Source: Ptiloglossa arizonensis
Lineage: Eukaryota; Arthropoda; Insecta; Hymenoptera; Colletidae
Length of the DNA: 64,000 bases
Direction: 5' to 3'
NCBI RefSeq assembly: GCF_051014685.1
Contig: NW_027479707.1
Location: 1 to 64,000, forward strand
Positions 1-12,643 of this stretch are shown piece by piece (position 1 is the stretch's first letter; the number at the start of each line of letters is the position of its first letter). Position numbers and translations under genes: made by a program. Below the pieces are notes generated by a model, which had not been told where the DNA came from, did not search any database, and saw only the letters and a list, made by a program, of their open reading frames with translations.

Positions 1-1770
1 CGTTATAAGTTATACGTTAAACGTTATACGTCATACGTTATACGTCATACGTTATTCGTTATACGTTATACGTTACACGTTATACGTTATACGTTATACG
101 TTATTCTTTATACGTTATACGTTATACGTTATACGTTATACGTTATACGTTATACGTTATACGTTATACGTTAGACGTTATACGTTATACGTTATACGTT
201 ATACGTTATACGTTATACGTTATACGTTATACGTTATACGTTATACGTTATACGTTATACGTTATACGTTATACGTTATACGTTATACGTTATACGTGAT
301 AAGTTATACGTTACATGCTATACGTTATACGTTATTCGTTATACGTTATACGTTATACGTTATAAGTTATGCGTTACATGCTATACGTTATACGTTATAC
401 GTTATACGTTATACGTTACACGTTATACGTTATACGTTATACGTTATACGTTATACGTTATACGTTATACGTTATACGTTATACGTTATACGTTATACGT
501 TATACGTTATACGTTAGACGTTATACGTTATACGTTATACGTTATACGTTATACGTTATACGTTATGCGTTATACGTTATACGTTATACGTTATACGTTA
601 TACGTTATACGTTATACGTTATACGTTGTACGTTATACGTTATACGTTATACGTTATACGTTATACGTTATACGTTATACGTTATACGTTATACGTTATA
701 CGTTATACGTTGTACGTTATACGTTATACGTTATACGTTATACGTTATACGTTATACGTTATACGTAATTCGTAATACGTTATACCTGGTACGTTATACG
801 TTCTACGTTATATGTTATACGTTATTCTTTATACGTTATACGTTATACGTTATACGTTGTACGTTATACGTTATACGTTATATGTTATACGTTATACGTT
901 ATACGTCATACGTTATACGTCATACGTTATTCGTTATACGTTATACGTTATACGTTATATGTTATACGTTATACGTTATACGTTATACGTAATACGTTAT
1001 ACGGTATACGTTATACGTTATACGTTATACGTTATACGTTATATGTTATACGTTATACGTTATACGTTATACGTTATACGTTATACGTTATATGTTATAC
1101 GTTATACGTTATACGTTATACGTTATACGTTATACGTTATACGTTATACGTTATACGTTGTACGTTACAGGTTATACGTTATACGTTATACGTTATACGT
1201 TATACGTTATACGTAATTCGTAATACGTTATACCTGATACGTTATACGTTCTACGTTATACGTTATACGTTATACGTTATACGTTATACGTTATACGTTA
1301 TACGTTATACGTTATTCTTTATACGTTATACGTTATACGTTATACGTTATACGTCATACGTTATACGTTATACGTTATACGTTATACGTTATACGTTATA
1401 CGTTATACGTCATACGTCATACGTTATACGTCATACGTTATACGTTATACGTTATACGTTATACGTTATACGATATACGTTATACGTTATACGTTATGCG
1501 TTATTCGTTATACGTTTTACGTTATACGTTACACGTAATTGGTAATACGTTATACCTGATACGTTATACGTTCTACGTTATACGTTATACGTTATACGTT
1601 ATACGTTATACGTTATACGTTGTACGTTATACGTTATACGTTATACGTTATACGTTATACGTTACATGCTATACGTTATACGTTATACGTTATACGTTAC
1701 ACGTTATACGTTATACGTTATACGTTATACGTTATACGTTATACGTTATACGTTATACGTTATACGTTAT
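1..1770 (+). repeat. HOR segment A, copy 1 (5'-truncated by window)
   Basis: Matches 3,095 onward from the first base (offset 3094, falling to 3080 by position 1,496, i.e. two heptamers fewer in copy 2). It carries, in order, a ttaaacg marker, a C block at 296, a ttagacg at about 513, a P block with cctgg near 785, a cluster of ttatatg units between 810 and 1,095, ttacagg near 1,167, and P blocks with cctga near 1,230 and 1,554. Matching stops at about 1,770, where this copy runs into a GATAAG unit and copy 2 does not. Between the two adjacent ttatatg units near 1,042-1,091 this copy has six canonical heptamers and copy 2 has five. Confidence 0.93.
296..360 (+). repeat. C block family (GATAAG...ACATGC), representative
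   Basis: Module tgataag-ttatacg-ttacatg-ctatacg, usually followed by three to five canonical units and ttgtacg or ttattcg. Copies open at 296, 2249, 3026, 3390, 8675, 9886, 10516, 10880, 11216, 11797, 12420, 12644, 13260, 13624, 13960, 14499, 15269, 24334, 27123, 29709, 30673, 31777, 33548, 35296, 36358, 37415, 38477, 42270, 42865, 47355, 47978, 51643 and 53638. It is absent in this full form from 15.3 to 24.3 kb, where only ttataag-ttatacg-ttacatg or ttacatg-ctatacg remain. No known motif is recognised. Confidence 0.9.
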
Positions 1771-3094
1771 ACGTGATAAGTTATACGTTATACGTTATAC
1801 GTTATACGTTATACGTTATACGTTATACGTTATACGTTATACGTTATACGTTATACGTTATACGTTATACGTTATACGTGAAACGTTATACGTTATACGT
1901 TATACGTTATACGTTATACGTTATACGTTATTCGTTACACGTTATACGTTATACGTTATTCGTTATACGTTATACGTTATACGTTTTACGTTATACGTTA
2001 TACGTTATACGTAATACGTTATACGTTATACGTTATACGTTATACGTTATACGTTATACGTTATACGTTATACGTTAGACGTTATACGTTATACGTTATA
2101 CGTTATACGTTATACGTTATAAGTTATACGTTATACGTTATACGTTATACGTTATACGTTATACGTTATACGTTATACGTTATACGTTATACGTTATACG
2201 TTATACGTTATACGTTATACGTTATACGTTATACGTTATACGTTATACGTGATAAGTTATACGTTACATGCTATACGTTATACGTTATACGTTATACGTT
2301 GTACGTTTTACGTTATACGTTATACGTTATACGTAATACGTTATACGTTATACGTTATACGTTATAGGTTATACGTTATACGTTATACGTTATACGTTAT
2401 ACGTCATACGTTATACGTTATACGTTATACGTTATACTTTATACGTTATACGTTATACGAAATATGTAATACGTAATTCGTTTTACGATATTCGTTATAC
2501 GTTCTTCGTTACACGTTATACGTTATACGTTTTGCGTTATACGTTTTACGTTATTCGTGATACGTTATACGTTATACGTTATACGTTATACGTTATACGG
2601 TATACGTTATACGTTATAAGTTATACGTGAAACGTTATACGTTATACGTTATACGTTATACGTTATACGTTATACGTTATTCGTTACACGTTATACGTTA
2701 TACGTTATTCGTTATACGTTATACGTTATACGTTTTACGTTATACGTTATACGTTATACGTAATACGTTATACGTTATACGTTATACGTTATACGTTATA
2801 CGTTATACGTTATACGTTATACGTTAGACGTTATACGTTATACGTTATACGTTATACGTTATACGTTATACGTTATACGTTATACGTTATACGTTACACG
2901 TTATACGTTATACGTTATACGTTATACGTTATACGTTATACGTTATACGTTATACGTTATACGTTATACGTTATACGTTATACGTTATACGTTATACGTT
3001 ATACGTTATACGTTATACGTTATACGTGATAAGTTATACGTTACATGCTATACGTTATACGTTATACGTTATACGTTGTACGTTATACGTTATA
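1771..3094 (+). repeat. HOR spacer with K, N and C blocks
   Basis: This stretch separates the two segment A copies. It contains K blocks beginning at 1,878 and 2,627, C blocks at 2,249 and 3,026, and an N block whose AAATATG unit is at 2,460-2,466. This N block has the taatacg-taattcg form also seen at 8,858, 9,229, 11,406, 14,150 and 14,822, so the spacer is related to the 8.4-15 kb region. The C block at 3,026, followed by ttataag-ttatacg-ttaaacg, has the same sequence context as at 10,516 and 13,260. Confidence 0.88.
2627..2830 (+). repeat. K block family (TGAAACG...TTAGACG), representative
   Basis: About 200-bp module: tgaaacg, six canonical units, ttattcg-ttacacg, ttattcg, ttttacg, taatacg, about eight canonical units, ttagacg. 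Openings: 1878, 2627, 5651, 6834, 8458, 9473, 10103, 12021, 12861, 23998, 26570, 29338, 30309, 31385, 33212, 34946, 36001, 38127, 39751, 42501, 44829, 47586, 47607, 49207, 51244, 52819, 53232, 61992 and 63644. Copies at 5651, 6834 and 61992 have ttacacg in place of one ttatacg before the second ttattcg. Copies between 24 and 38.4 kb add ctatacg two units after ttagacg. A run of canonical heptamers nearly always precedes tgaaacg. Confidence 0.92.
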
Positions 3095-4855
3095 CGTTAT
3101 AAGTTATACGTTAAACGTTATACGTCATACGTTATACGTCATACGTTATTCGTTATACGTTATACGTTACACGTTATACGTTATACGTTATACGTTATTC
3201 TTTATACGTTATACGTTATACGTTATACGTTATACGTTATACGTTATACGTTATACGTTATACGTTAGACGTTATACGTTATACGTTATACGTTATACGT
3301 TATACGTTATACGTTATACGTTATACGTTATACGTTATACGTTATACGTTATACGTTATACGTTATACGTTATACGTTATACGTTATACGTGATAAGTTA
3401 TACGTTACATGCTATACGTTATACGTTATTCGTTATACGTTATACGTTATACGTTATAAGTTATGCGTTACATGCTATACGTTATACGTTATACGTTATA
3501 CGTTATACGTTACACGTTATACGTTATACGTTATACGTTATACGTTATACGTTATACGTTATACGTTATACGTTATACGTTATACGTTATACGTTATACG
3601 TTATACGTTAGACGTTATACGTTATACGTTATACGTTATACGTTATACGTTATACGTTATGCGTTATACGTTATACGTTATACGTTATACGTTATACGTT
3701 ATACGTTATACGTTATACGTTGTACGTTATACGTTATACGTTATACGTTATACGTTATACGTTATACGTTATACGTTATACGTTATACGTTATACGTTAT
3801 ACGTTGTACGTTATACGTTATACGTTATACGTTATACGTTATACGTTATACGTTATACGTAATTCGTAATACGTTATACCTGGTACGTTATACGTTCTAC
3901 GTTATATGTTATACGTTATTCTTTATACGTTATACGTTATACGTTATACGTTGTACGTTATACGTTATACGTTATATGTTATACGTTATACGTTATACGT
4001 CATACGTTATACGTCATACGTTATTCGTTATACGTTATACGTTATACGTTATATGTTATACGTTATACGTTATACGTTATACGTAATACGTTATACGGTA
4101 TACGTTATACGTTATACGTTATACGTTATACGTTATATGTTATACGTTATACGTTATACGTTATACGTTATACGTTATATGTTATACGTTATACGTTATA
4201 CGTTATACGTTATACGTTATACGTTATACGTTATACGTTATACGTTGTACGTTACAGGTTATACGTTATACGTTATACGTTATACGTTATACGTTATACG
4301 TAATTCGTAATACGTTATACCTGATACGTTATACGTTCTACGTTATACGTTATACGTTATACGTTATACGTTATACGTTATACGTTATACGTTATACGTT
4401 ATTCTTTATACGTTATACGTTATACGTTATACGTTATACGTCATACGTTATACGTTATACGTTATACGTTATACGTTATACGTTATACGTTATACGTCAT
4501 ACGTCATACGTTATACGTCATACGTTATACGTTATACGTTATACGTTATACGATATACGTTATACGTTATACGTTATGCGTTATTCGTTATACGTTTTAC
4601 GTTATACGTTACACGTAATTGGTAATACGTTATACCTGATACGTTATACGTTCTACGTTATACGTTATACGTTATACGTTATACGTTATACGTTATACGT
4701 TGTACGTTATACGTTATACGTTATACGTTATACGTTATACGTTACATGCTATACGTTATACGTTATACGTTATACGTTACACGTTATACGTTATACGTTA
4801 TACGTTATACGTTATACGTTATACGTTATACGTTATACGTTATACGTTATACGTT
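3095..4855 (+). repeat. HOR segment A, copy 2
   Basis: Second copy of the segment at the start of the window, in the same order: ttaaacg marker, C block at 3,390, P block (cctgg) near 3,880, ttatatg cluster, ttacagg, P blocks (cctga) near 4,321 and 4,636. The part from 3,906 to 4,310 also recurs at 56,973-57,377 and 60,415-60,819 with no difference visible in translation. This segment therefore links the left end of the window to the 55-62 kb HOR. Confidence 0.93.
4301..4342 (+). repeat. P block family (TAATTCG...ACCTGATACG...TTCTACG), representative
   Basis: Six- to seven-heptamer module: taattcg (or taattgg), taatacg, ttatacc, tgatacg, ttatacg, ttctacg. Three subtypes by the fourth unit: tggtacg near 785, 3880, 49633, 50508, 56948 and 60390; tgatacg after ttatacc at about 18 sites (for example 1230, 1554, 4321, 15071, 19321, 22568, 42025, 47109, 57388, 61130); tgatacg after ttataca near 5258, 25090, 27870, 34310, 58143 and 61585. 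It is often preceded by ttatgcg-ttattcg-ttatacg-ttttacg-ttatacg-ttacacg. Register is kept. Confidence 0.9.
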
Positions 4856-4865
4856 ATACGTTACA

Positions 4866-5235
4866 CGTTATACGTTATACGTTATACGTTATACGTTATA
4901 CGTTATGCGTCATAGGTTATACGTTATACGTTATACGTTATGCGTTATACGTTATACGTTACACGTTATACGTTATACGTTATACGTTATACGTTATACG
5001 TTATACGTTATACGTTATACGTTGTACGATATACGTTACACGTTATACGTTATACGTTATACGTTATACGTTATGCGTCATAGGTTATACGTTATACGTT
5101 ATACGTTATGCGTTATACGTTATACGTTACACGTTATACGTTATACGTTATACGTTATACGTTATACGTTATACGTTATACGTTATACGTTGTACGATAT
5201 ACGTTACACGTTATACGTTATACGTTATACGTTAT
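4866..5235 (+). repeat. 168-bp tandem doublet
   Basis: The pair ttatgcg-tcatagg occurs at 4,903-4,916 and again at 5,071-5,084, 168 bp (24 heptamers) later, each followed by a further ttatgcg, a ttacacg, and then ttgtacg-atatacg-ttacacg. The paralogous positions near 57.96 and 61.40 kb hold the unit once, so this doublet arose only in the left copy. Confidence 0.92.
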
Positions 5236-5280
5236 ACGTAATTCGTAATACGTTATACATGATACGTTATACGTTCTACG

Positions 5281-5651
5281 TTATACGTTATACGTTATAC
5301 GTTATACGTTATACGTTATACGTTATACGTTATACGTTATACGTTATACGTTATACGTTATACGTTATACGTTATACGTTATACGTTATACGTTATACGT
5401 TATACGTTATACGTTATACGTTATACGTTATACGTTATACGTTATACGTTATACGTTATACGTTATACGTTATACGTTATACGTTATACGTTATACGTTA
5501 TACGTTATACGTTATACGTTATACGTTATACGTTATACGTTATACGTTATACGTTATACGTTATACGTTATACGTTATACGTTATACGTTATACGTTATA
5601 CGTTATACGTTATACGTTATACGTTATACGTTATACGTTATACGTTATACG
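5281..5651 (+). repeat. Perfect TTATACG tract, 53 units
   Basis: Uninterrupted canonical heptamers between the ttctacg of a P block (5,274-5,280) and the TGAAACG that opens a K block (5,652). The corresponding tract at 61,608-61,992 has 55 units. Confidence 0.95.
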
Positions 5652-6833
5652 TGAAACGTTATACGTTATACGTTATACTTTATACGTTATACGTTATACG
5701 TTATTCGTTACACGTTATACGTTACACGTTATTCGTTATACGTTATACGTTATACGTTTTACGTTATACGTTATACGTTATACGTAATACGTTATACGTT
5801 ATACGTTATACGTTATACGTTATACGTTATACGTTATACGTTAGACGTTATACGTTATACGTTATACGTTATACGTTATACGTTATACGTTATACGTTAT
5901 ACGTTATACGTTATACGTTATACGTTATACGTTATACGTTATACGTTATACGTTATACGTTATACGTTATACGTTATACGTTATACGTTATACATTATAC
6001 GTTATACGTTATACGTTATACGTTATACGTTATACGTTATACGTGATAAGTTATGCGTTACATGCTATACGTTATACGTTATACGTTATACGTTATACGT
6101 TATACGTTATACGTTATACGTTATACGTCATACGTTATACGTTACACGTTATACGTTATACGTTATACGTTATAGGTTATACGTTACACGTTATACGTTA
6201 TACGTTATACGTTATTCTTTATACGTTATACGTTATACGTTATACGTTATACGTCATACGTTATACGTTATACGTTATACGTTATACTTTATACGTTATA
6301 CGTTATACGAAATATGTAATACGTAATACGTTTTACGATATTCGTTATACGTTCTTCGTTACACGTTATACGTTATACGTTTTGCGTTATACGTTTTACG
6401 TTATTCGTGATACGTTATACGTTATACGTTATACGTTATACGTTATACGTTATACGGTATACGTTATACGTAATACGTTATACGTTATACGCTATACGTT
6501 ATACGTTATACGCTATACGTTATACGTAATATGTAATGCTTCATACGTTTTACGTTATTCGTATTACGTTTTTCGATACAAGTTATACGTTATACGTTAT
6601 ACGTTATACGTTATACGTTATACGTTATACGTTATACGTTATACGTTATACGTTATACGTTATACGTTATACGTTATACGTTATACGTTATACGTTATAC
6701 GTTATACGTTATACGTTATACGTTATACGTTATACGTTATACGTTATACGTTATACGTTATACGTTATACGTTATACGTTATACGTTATACGTTATACGT
6801 TATACGTTATACGTTATACGTTATACGTTATAC
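5652..6833 (+). repeat. 1183-bp tandem HOR, copy 1
   Basis: K block, pure tract, a ttataca unit near 5,990, C-like gataag-ttatgcg-ttacatg near 6,046, ttatagg, N block near 6,300-6,420, ctatacg pair and M block (ATG of the GCTTCAT unit at 6,536). It matches copy 2 at offset 1183 (169 heptamers) until about 6,600. There this copy enters a 36-unit perfect tract (6,583-6,834), while copy 2 continues into ttataag-ttatatg-tcataag. A ttatact near 5,680 is private to this copy. Confidence 0.93.
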
Positions 6834-8370
6834 GTGAAACGTTATACGTTATACGTTATACGTTATACGTTATACGTTATACGTTATTCGTTACACGTTA
6901 TACGTTACACGTTATTCGTTATACGTTATACGTTATACGTTTTACGTTATACGTTATACGTTATACGTAATACGTTATACGTTATACGTTATACGTTATA
7001 CGTTATACGTTATACGTTATACGTTAGACGTTATACGTTATACGTTATACGTTATACGTTATACGTTATACGTTATACGTTATACGTTATACGTTATACG
7101 TTATACGTTATACGTTATACGTTATACGTTATACGTTATACGTTATACGTTATACGTTATACGTTATACGTTATACATTATACGTTATACGTTATACGTT
7201 ATACGTTATACGTTATACGTTATACGTGATAAGTTATGCGTTACATGCTATACGTTATACGTTATACGTTATACGTTATACGTTATACGTTATACGTTAT
7301 ACGTTATACGTCATACGTTATACGTTACACGTTATACGTTATACGTTATACGTTATAGGTTATACGTTACACGTTATACGTTATACGTTATACGTTATTC
7401 TTTATACGTTATACGTTATACGTTATACGTTATACGTCATACGTTATACGTTATACGTTATACGTTATACTTTATACGTTATACGTTATACGAAATATGT
7501 AATACGTAATACGTTTTACGATATTCGTTATACGTTCTTCGTTACACGTTATACGTTATACGTTTTGCGTTATACGTTTTACGTTATTCGTGATACGTTA
7601 TACGTTATACGTTATACGTTATACGTTATACGTTATACGGTATACGTTATACGTAATACGTTATACGTTATACGCTATACGTTATACGTTATACGCTATA
7701 CGTTATACGTAATATGTAATGCTTCATACGTTTTACGTTATTCGTATTACGTTTTTCGATACAAGTTATACGTTATACGTTATACGTTATAAGTTATATG
7801 TCATAAGTTATACGATACATGTTATACGTTATACGAAATATGTAATACGTAATACGTTTTACGATATTCGTTATACGTTCTTCGTTACACGTTATACGTT
7901 ATACGTTATGCGTTATACGTATTACGTTATTCGTGATACGTTATACGTTATACGTTATACGTTATACGGTATACGTTATACGTTATACGTTATACGTTAT
8001 ACGTTATACGTTATACGTTATACGTTATACGTTATACGTTATACGTTATACGTTATACGTTATACGTTATACGTTATACGTTATACGTCATACGTTATAC
8101 GTTACACGTTATACGTTATACGTTATACGTTATACGTTATACGTTATACGTTATACGTTATACGTCATACGTTATACGTTACACGTTATACGTTATACGT
8201 TATACGTTATAGGTTATACGTTATACGTTATACGTTATACGTTAGACGTTATACGTTATACGTTATACGTTATACGTTATACGTTATACGTTATACGTTA
8301 TACGTTATACGTTATACGTTATACGTTATACGTTATACGTTATACGTTATACGTTATACGTGATAAGTTA
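6834..8370 (+). repeat. 1183-bp tandem HOR, copy 2 with full M/N extension
   Basis: Repeats the preceding unit, then has the complete M block (GCTTCAT unit with ATG at 7,719) and continues to the ttagacg near 8,245 and the gataag at about 8,363. The whole segment is collinear with 61,992-63,545 at the other end of the window (offset 55,158, then 55,165). Confidence 0.93.
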
Positions 8371-8829
8371 TACGTTATACGTTATACGTTATACGTTATA
8401 CGTTATACGTTATACGTTATACGTTATACGTTATACGTTATACGTTATACGTTATACGTGAAACGTTATACGTTATACGTTATACGTTATACGTTATACG
8501 TTATACGTTATTCGTTACACGTTATACGTTACACGTTATACGTTATACGTTATACGTTATACGTTATACGTTATACGTTATACGTTATACGTTATACGTT
8601 ATACGTTATACGTTATACGTTATACGTTATACGTTATACGTTATACGTTATACGTTATACGTTATACGTTATACGTGATAAGTTATACGTTACATGCTAT
8701 ACGTTATACGTTATACGTTATACGTTGTACGTTTTACGTTATACGTTATACGTTATACGTTATACGTTATACGTTATACGTTATACGTTATACGTTATAC
8801 GTCATACGCTATACGTTATACGTTATACG
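8371..8829 (+). repeat. HOR segment with K and C blocks
   Basis: Starts after gataag, has a K block opening at 8,458 whose 3' half is replaced by canonical heptamers, and a C block at 8,675 followed by ttgtacg-ttttacg. The same C-ttgtacg-ttttacg order is found at 2,249, 11,216 and 13,960. Confidence 0.85.
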
Positions 8830-9472
8830 TTATACTTTATACGTTATACGTTATACGAAATATGTAATACGTAATTCGTTTTACGATATTCGTTATACGT
8901 TCTTCGTTACACGTTATACGTTATACGTTTTGCGTTATACGTTTTACGTTATTCGTGATACGTTATACGTTATACGTTATACGTTATACGTTATACGGTA
9001 TACGTTATACGTTATAAGTTATACGTTATACGTTATACGTCATACGTTATACGTCATACGTTATTCGTTATACGTTATACGTTACACGTTATACGTTATA
9101 CGTTATACGTTATACGTTATACGTTATACGTTATACGTTATACGTTATACGTTATACGTTATACGTTATACGTCATACGTTATACGTTATACGTTATACG
9201 TTATACTTTATACGTTATACGTTATACGAAATATGTAATACGTAATTCGTTTTACGATATTCGTTATACGTTCTTCGTTACACGTTATACGTTATACGTT
9301 TTGCGTTATACGTTTTACGTTATTCGTGATACGTTATACGTTATACGTTATACGTTATACGTTATACGGTATACGTTATACGTTATAAGTTATACGTTAT
9401 ACGTTATACGTCATACGTTATACGTCATACGTTATTCGTTATACGTTATACGTTATACGTTATACGTTATAC
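8830..9472 (+). repeat. 371-bp tandem doublet of the N block
   Basis: N blocks with their AAATATG unit at 8,858 and 9,229, exactly 371 bp (53 heptamers) apart. Each is followed by ttttgcg, ttttacg, ttattcg, tgatacg, gtatacg, ttataag and two tcatacg units. The second copy passes into a K block at 9,473. Confidence 0.9.
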
Positions 9473-9885
9473 GTGAAACGTTATACGTTATACGTTATAC
9501 GTTATACGTTATACGTTATACGTTATTCGTTACACGTTATACGTTATACGTTATTCGTTATACGTTATACGTTATACGTTTTACGTTATACGTTATACGT
9601 TATACGTAATACGTTATACGTTATACGTTATACGTTATACGTTATACGTTATACGTTATACGTTATACGTTAGACGTTATACGTTATACGTTATACGTTA
9701 TACGTTATACGTTATACGTTATACGTTATACGTTATACGTTACACGTTATACGTTATACGTTATACGTTATACGTTATACGTTATACGTTATACGTTATA
9801 CGTTATACGTTATACGTTATACGTTATACGTTATACGTTATACGTTATACGTTATACGTTATACGTTATACGTTATACGTTATAC
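9473..9885 (+). repeat. K block and trailing canonical tract
   Basis: A complete K block (9,473-9,673, ending in TTAGACG) followed by mainly canonical heptamers with one ttacacg near 9,740, up to the next C block. Confidence 0.9.
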
Positions 9886-11540
9886 GTGATAAGTTATACG
9901 TTACATGCTATACGTTATACGTTATTCGTTATACGTTATACGTTACACGTTATACGTTATACGTTATACGTTATACGTTATTCGTTACACGTTATACGTT
10001 ATACGTTATTCGTTATACGTTATACGTTATACGTTATACGTTATACGTTATACGTTATACGTTATACGTTATACGTTATACGTTATACGTTATACGTTAT
10101 ACGTGAAACGTTATACGTTATACGTTATACGTTATACGTTATACGTTATACGTTATTCGTTACACGTTATACGTTATACGTTATTCGTTATACGTTATAC
10201 GTTATACGTTTTACGTTATACGTTATACGTTATACGTAATACGTTATACGTTATACGTTATACGTTATACGTTATACGTTATACGTTATACGTTATACGT
10301 TAGACGTTATACGTTATACGTTATACGTTATACGTTATACGTTATACGTTATACGTTATACGTTATACGTTACACGTTATACGTTATACGTTATACGTTA
10401 TACGTTATACGTTATACGTTATACGTTATACGTTATACGTTATACGTTATACGTTATACGTTATACGTTATACGTTATACGTTATACGTTATACGTTATA
10501 CGTTATACGTTATACGTGATAAGTTATACGTTACATGCTATACGTTATACGTTATACGTTATACGTTGTACGTTATACGTTATACGTTATAAGTTATACG
10601 TTAAACGTTATACGTCATACGTTATACGTCATACGTTATTCGTTATACGTTATACGTTACACGTTATACGTTATACGTTATACGTTATTCTTTATACGTT
10701 ATACGTTATACGTTATACGTTATACGTTATACGTTATACGTTATACGTTATACGTTAGACGTTATACGTTATACGTTATACGTTATACGTTATACGTTAT
10801 ACGTTATACGTTATACGTTATACGTTATACGTTATACGTTATACGTTATACGTTATACGTTATACGTTATACGTTATACGTGATAAGTTATACGTTACAT
10901 GCTATACGTTATACGTTATTCGTTATACGTTATACGTTACACGTTATACGTTATACGTTATACGTTATACGTTATTCTTTATACGTTATACGTTATACGT
11001 TATACGTTATACGTTATACGTTATACGTTATACGTTATACGTTATACGTTAGACGTTATACGTTATACGTTATACGTTATACGTTATACGTTATACGTTA
11101 TACGTTATACGTTATACGTTATACGTTATACGTTATACGTTATACGTTATACGTTATACGTTATACGTTATACGTTATACGTTATACGTTATACGTTATA
11201 CGTTATACGTTATACGTGATAAGTTATACGTTACATGCTATACGTTATACGTTATACGTTATACGTTGTACGTTTTACGTTATACGTTATACGTTATACG
11301 TTATACGTTATACGTTATACGTTATACGTTATACGTTATACGTTATACGTCATACGTTATACGTTATACGTTATACGTTATACTTTATACGTTATACGTT
11401 ATACGAAATATGTAATACGTAATTCGTTTTACGATATTCGTTATACGTTCTTCGTTACACGTTATACGTTATACGTTTTGCGTTATACGTTTTACGTTAT
11501 TCGTGATACGTTATACGTTATACGTTATACGTTATACGTT
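9886..11540 (+). repeat. About 2.75-kb HOR, copy 1
   Basis: Matches 12,644-14,285 at offset 2758, then 2744 after loss of two heptamers. It contains C blocks at 9,886, 10,516, 10,880 and 11,216, a K block at 10,103, and an N block with AAATATG at 11,406. The stretch 10,535-11,422 shows no difference in translation from 13,279-14,166. Confidence 0.92.
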
Positions 11541-12643
11541 ATACGGTATACGTTATACGTTATACGTTATAAGTTATACGTTATACGTTATACGTCATAC
11601 GTTATACGTCATACGTTATTCGTTATACGTTATACGTTACACGTTATACGTTATACGTTATACGTTATACGTTATACGTTATTCTTTATACGTTATACGT
11701 TATACGTTATACGTTATACGTTATACGTTATACGTTATACGTTATACGTTATACGTTATACGTTATACGTTATACGTTATACGTTATACGTTATACGTGA
11801 TAAGTTATACGTTACATGCTATACGTTATACGTTATTCGTTATACGTTATACGTTACACGTTATACGTTATACGTTATACGTTATACGTTATTCGTTACA
11901 CGTTATACGTTATACGTTATTCGTTATACGTTATACGTTATACGTTATACGTTATACGTTATACGTTATACGTTATACGTTATACGTTATACGTTATACG
12001 TTATACGTTATACGTTATACGTGAAACGTTATACGTTATACGTTATACGTTATACGTTATACGTTATACGTTATTCGTTACACGTTATACGTTATACGTT
12101 ATTCGTTATACGTTATACGTTATACGTTTTACGTTATACGTTATACGTTATACGTAATACGTTATACGTTATACGTTATACGTTATACGTTATACGTTAT
12201 ACGTTATACGTTATACGTTAGACGTTATACGTTATACGTTATACGTTATACGTTATACGTTATACGTTATACGTTATACGTTATACGTTACACGTTATAC
12301 GTTATACGTTATACGTTATACGTTATACGTTATACGTTATACGTTATACGTTATACGTTATACGTTATACGTTATACGTTATACGTTATACGTTATACGT
12401 TATACGTTATACGTTATACGTGATAAGTTATACGTTACATGCTATACGTTATACGTTATACGTTATACGTTGTACGTTATACGTTATACGTTATAAGTTA
12501 TACGTTAAACGTTATACGTCATACGTTATACGTCATACGTTATTCGTTATACGTTATACGTTACACGTTATACGTTATACGTTATACGTTATTCTTTATA
12601 CGTTATACGTTATACGTTATACGTTATACGTTATACGTTATAC
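11541..12643 (+). repeat. Partial internal HOR copy between the 2.75-kb copies
   Basis: C blocks at 11,797 and 12,420 and a K block at 12,021. The part from 11,797 repeats 9,886 at offset 1911 and recurs at 12,644 at offset 847, so this is a third, overlapping copy of the same module. The array here grew by nested rather than simple tandem duplication. Confidence 0.87.

Noticed and set aside
5029..5040. TGTACGATA elements resembling a PUF-family RNA site (UGURNNAUA)
   Set aside because: It is a chance combination of ttgtacg followed by atatacg, only one base class away from the canonical unit, with no transcript or UTR context.
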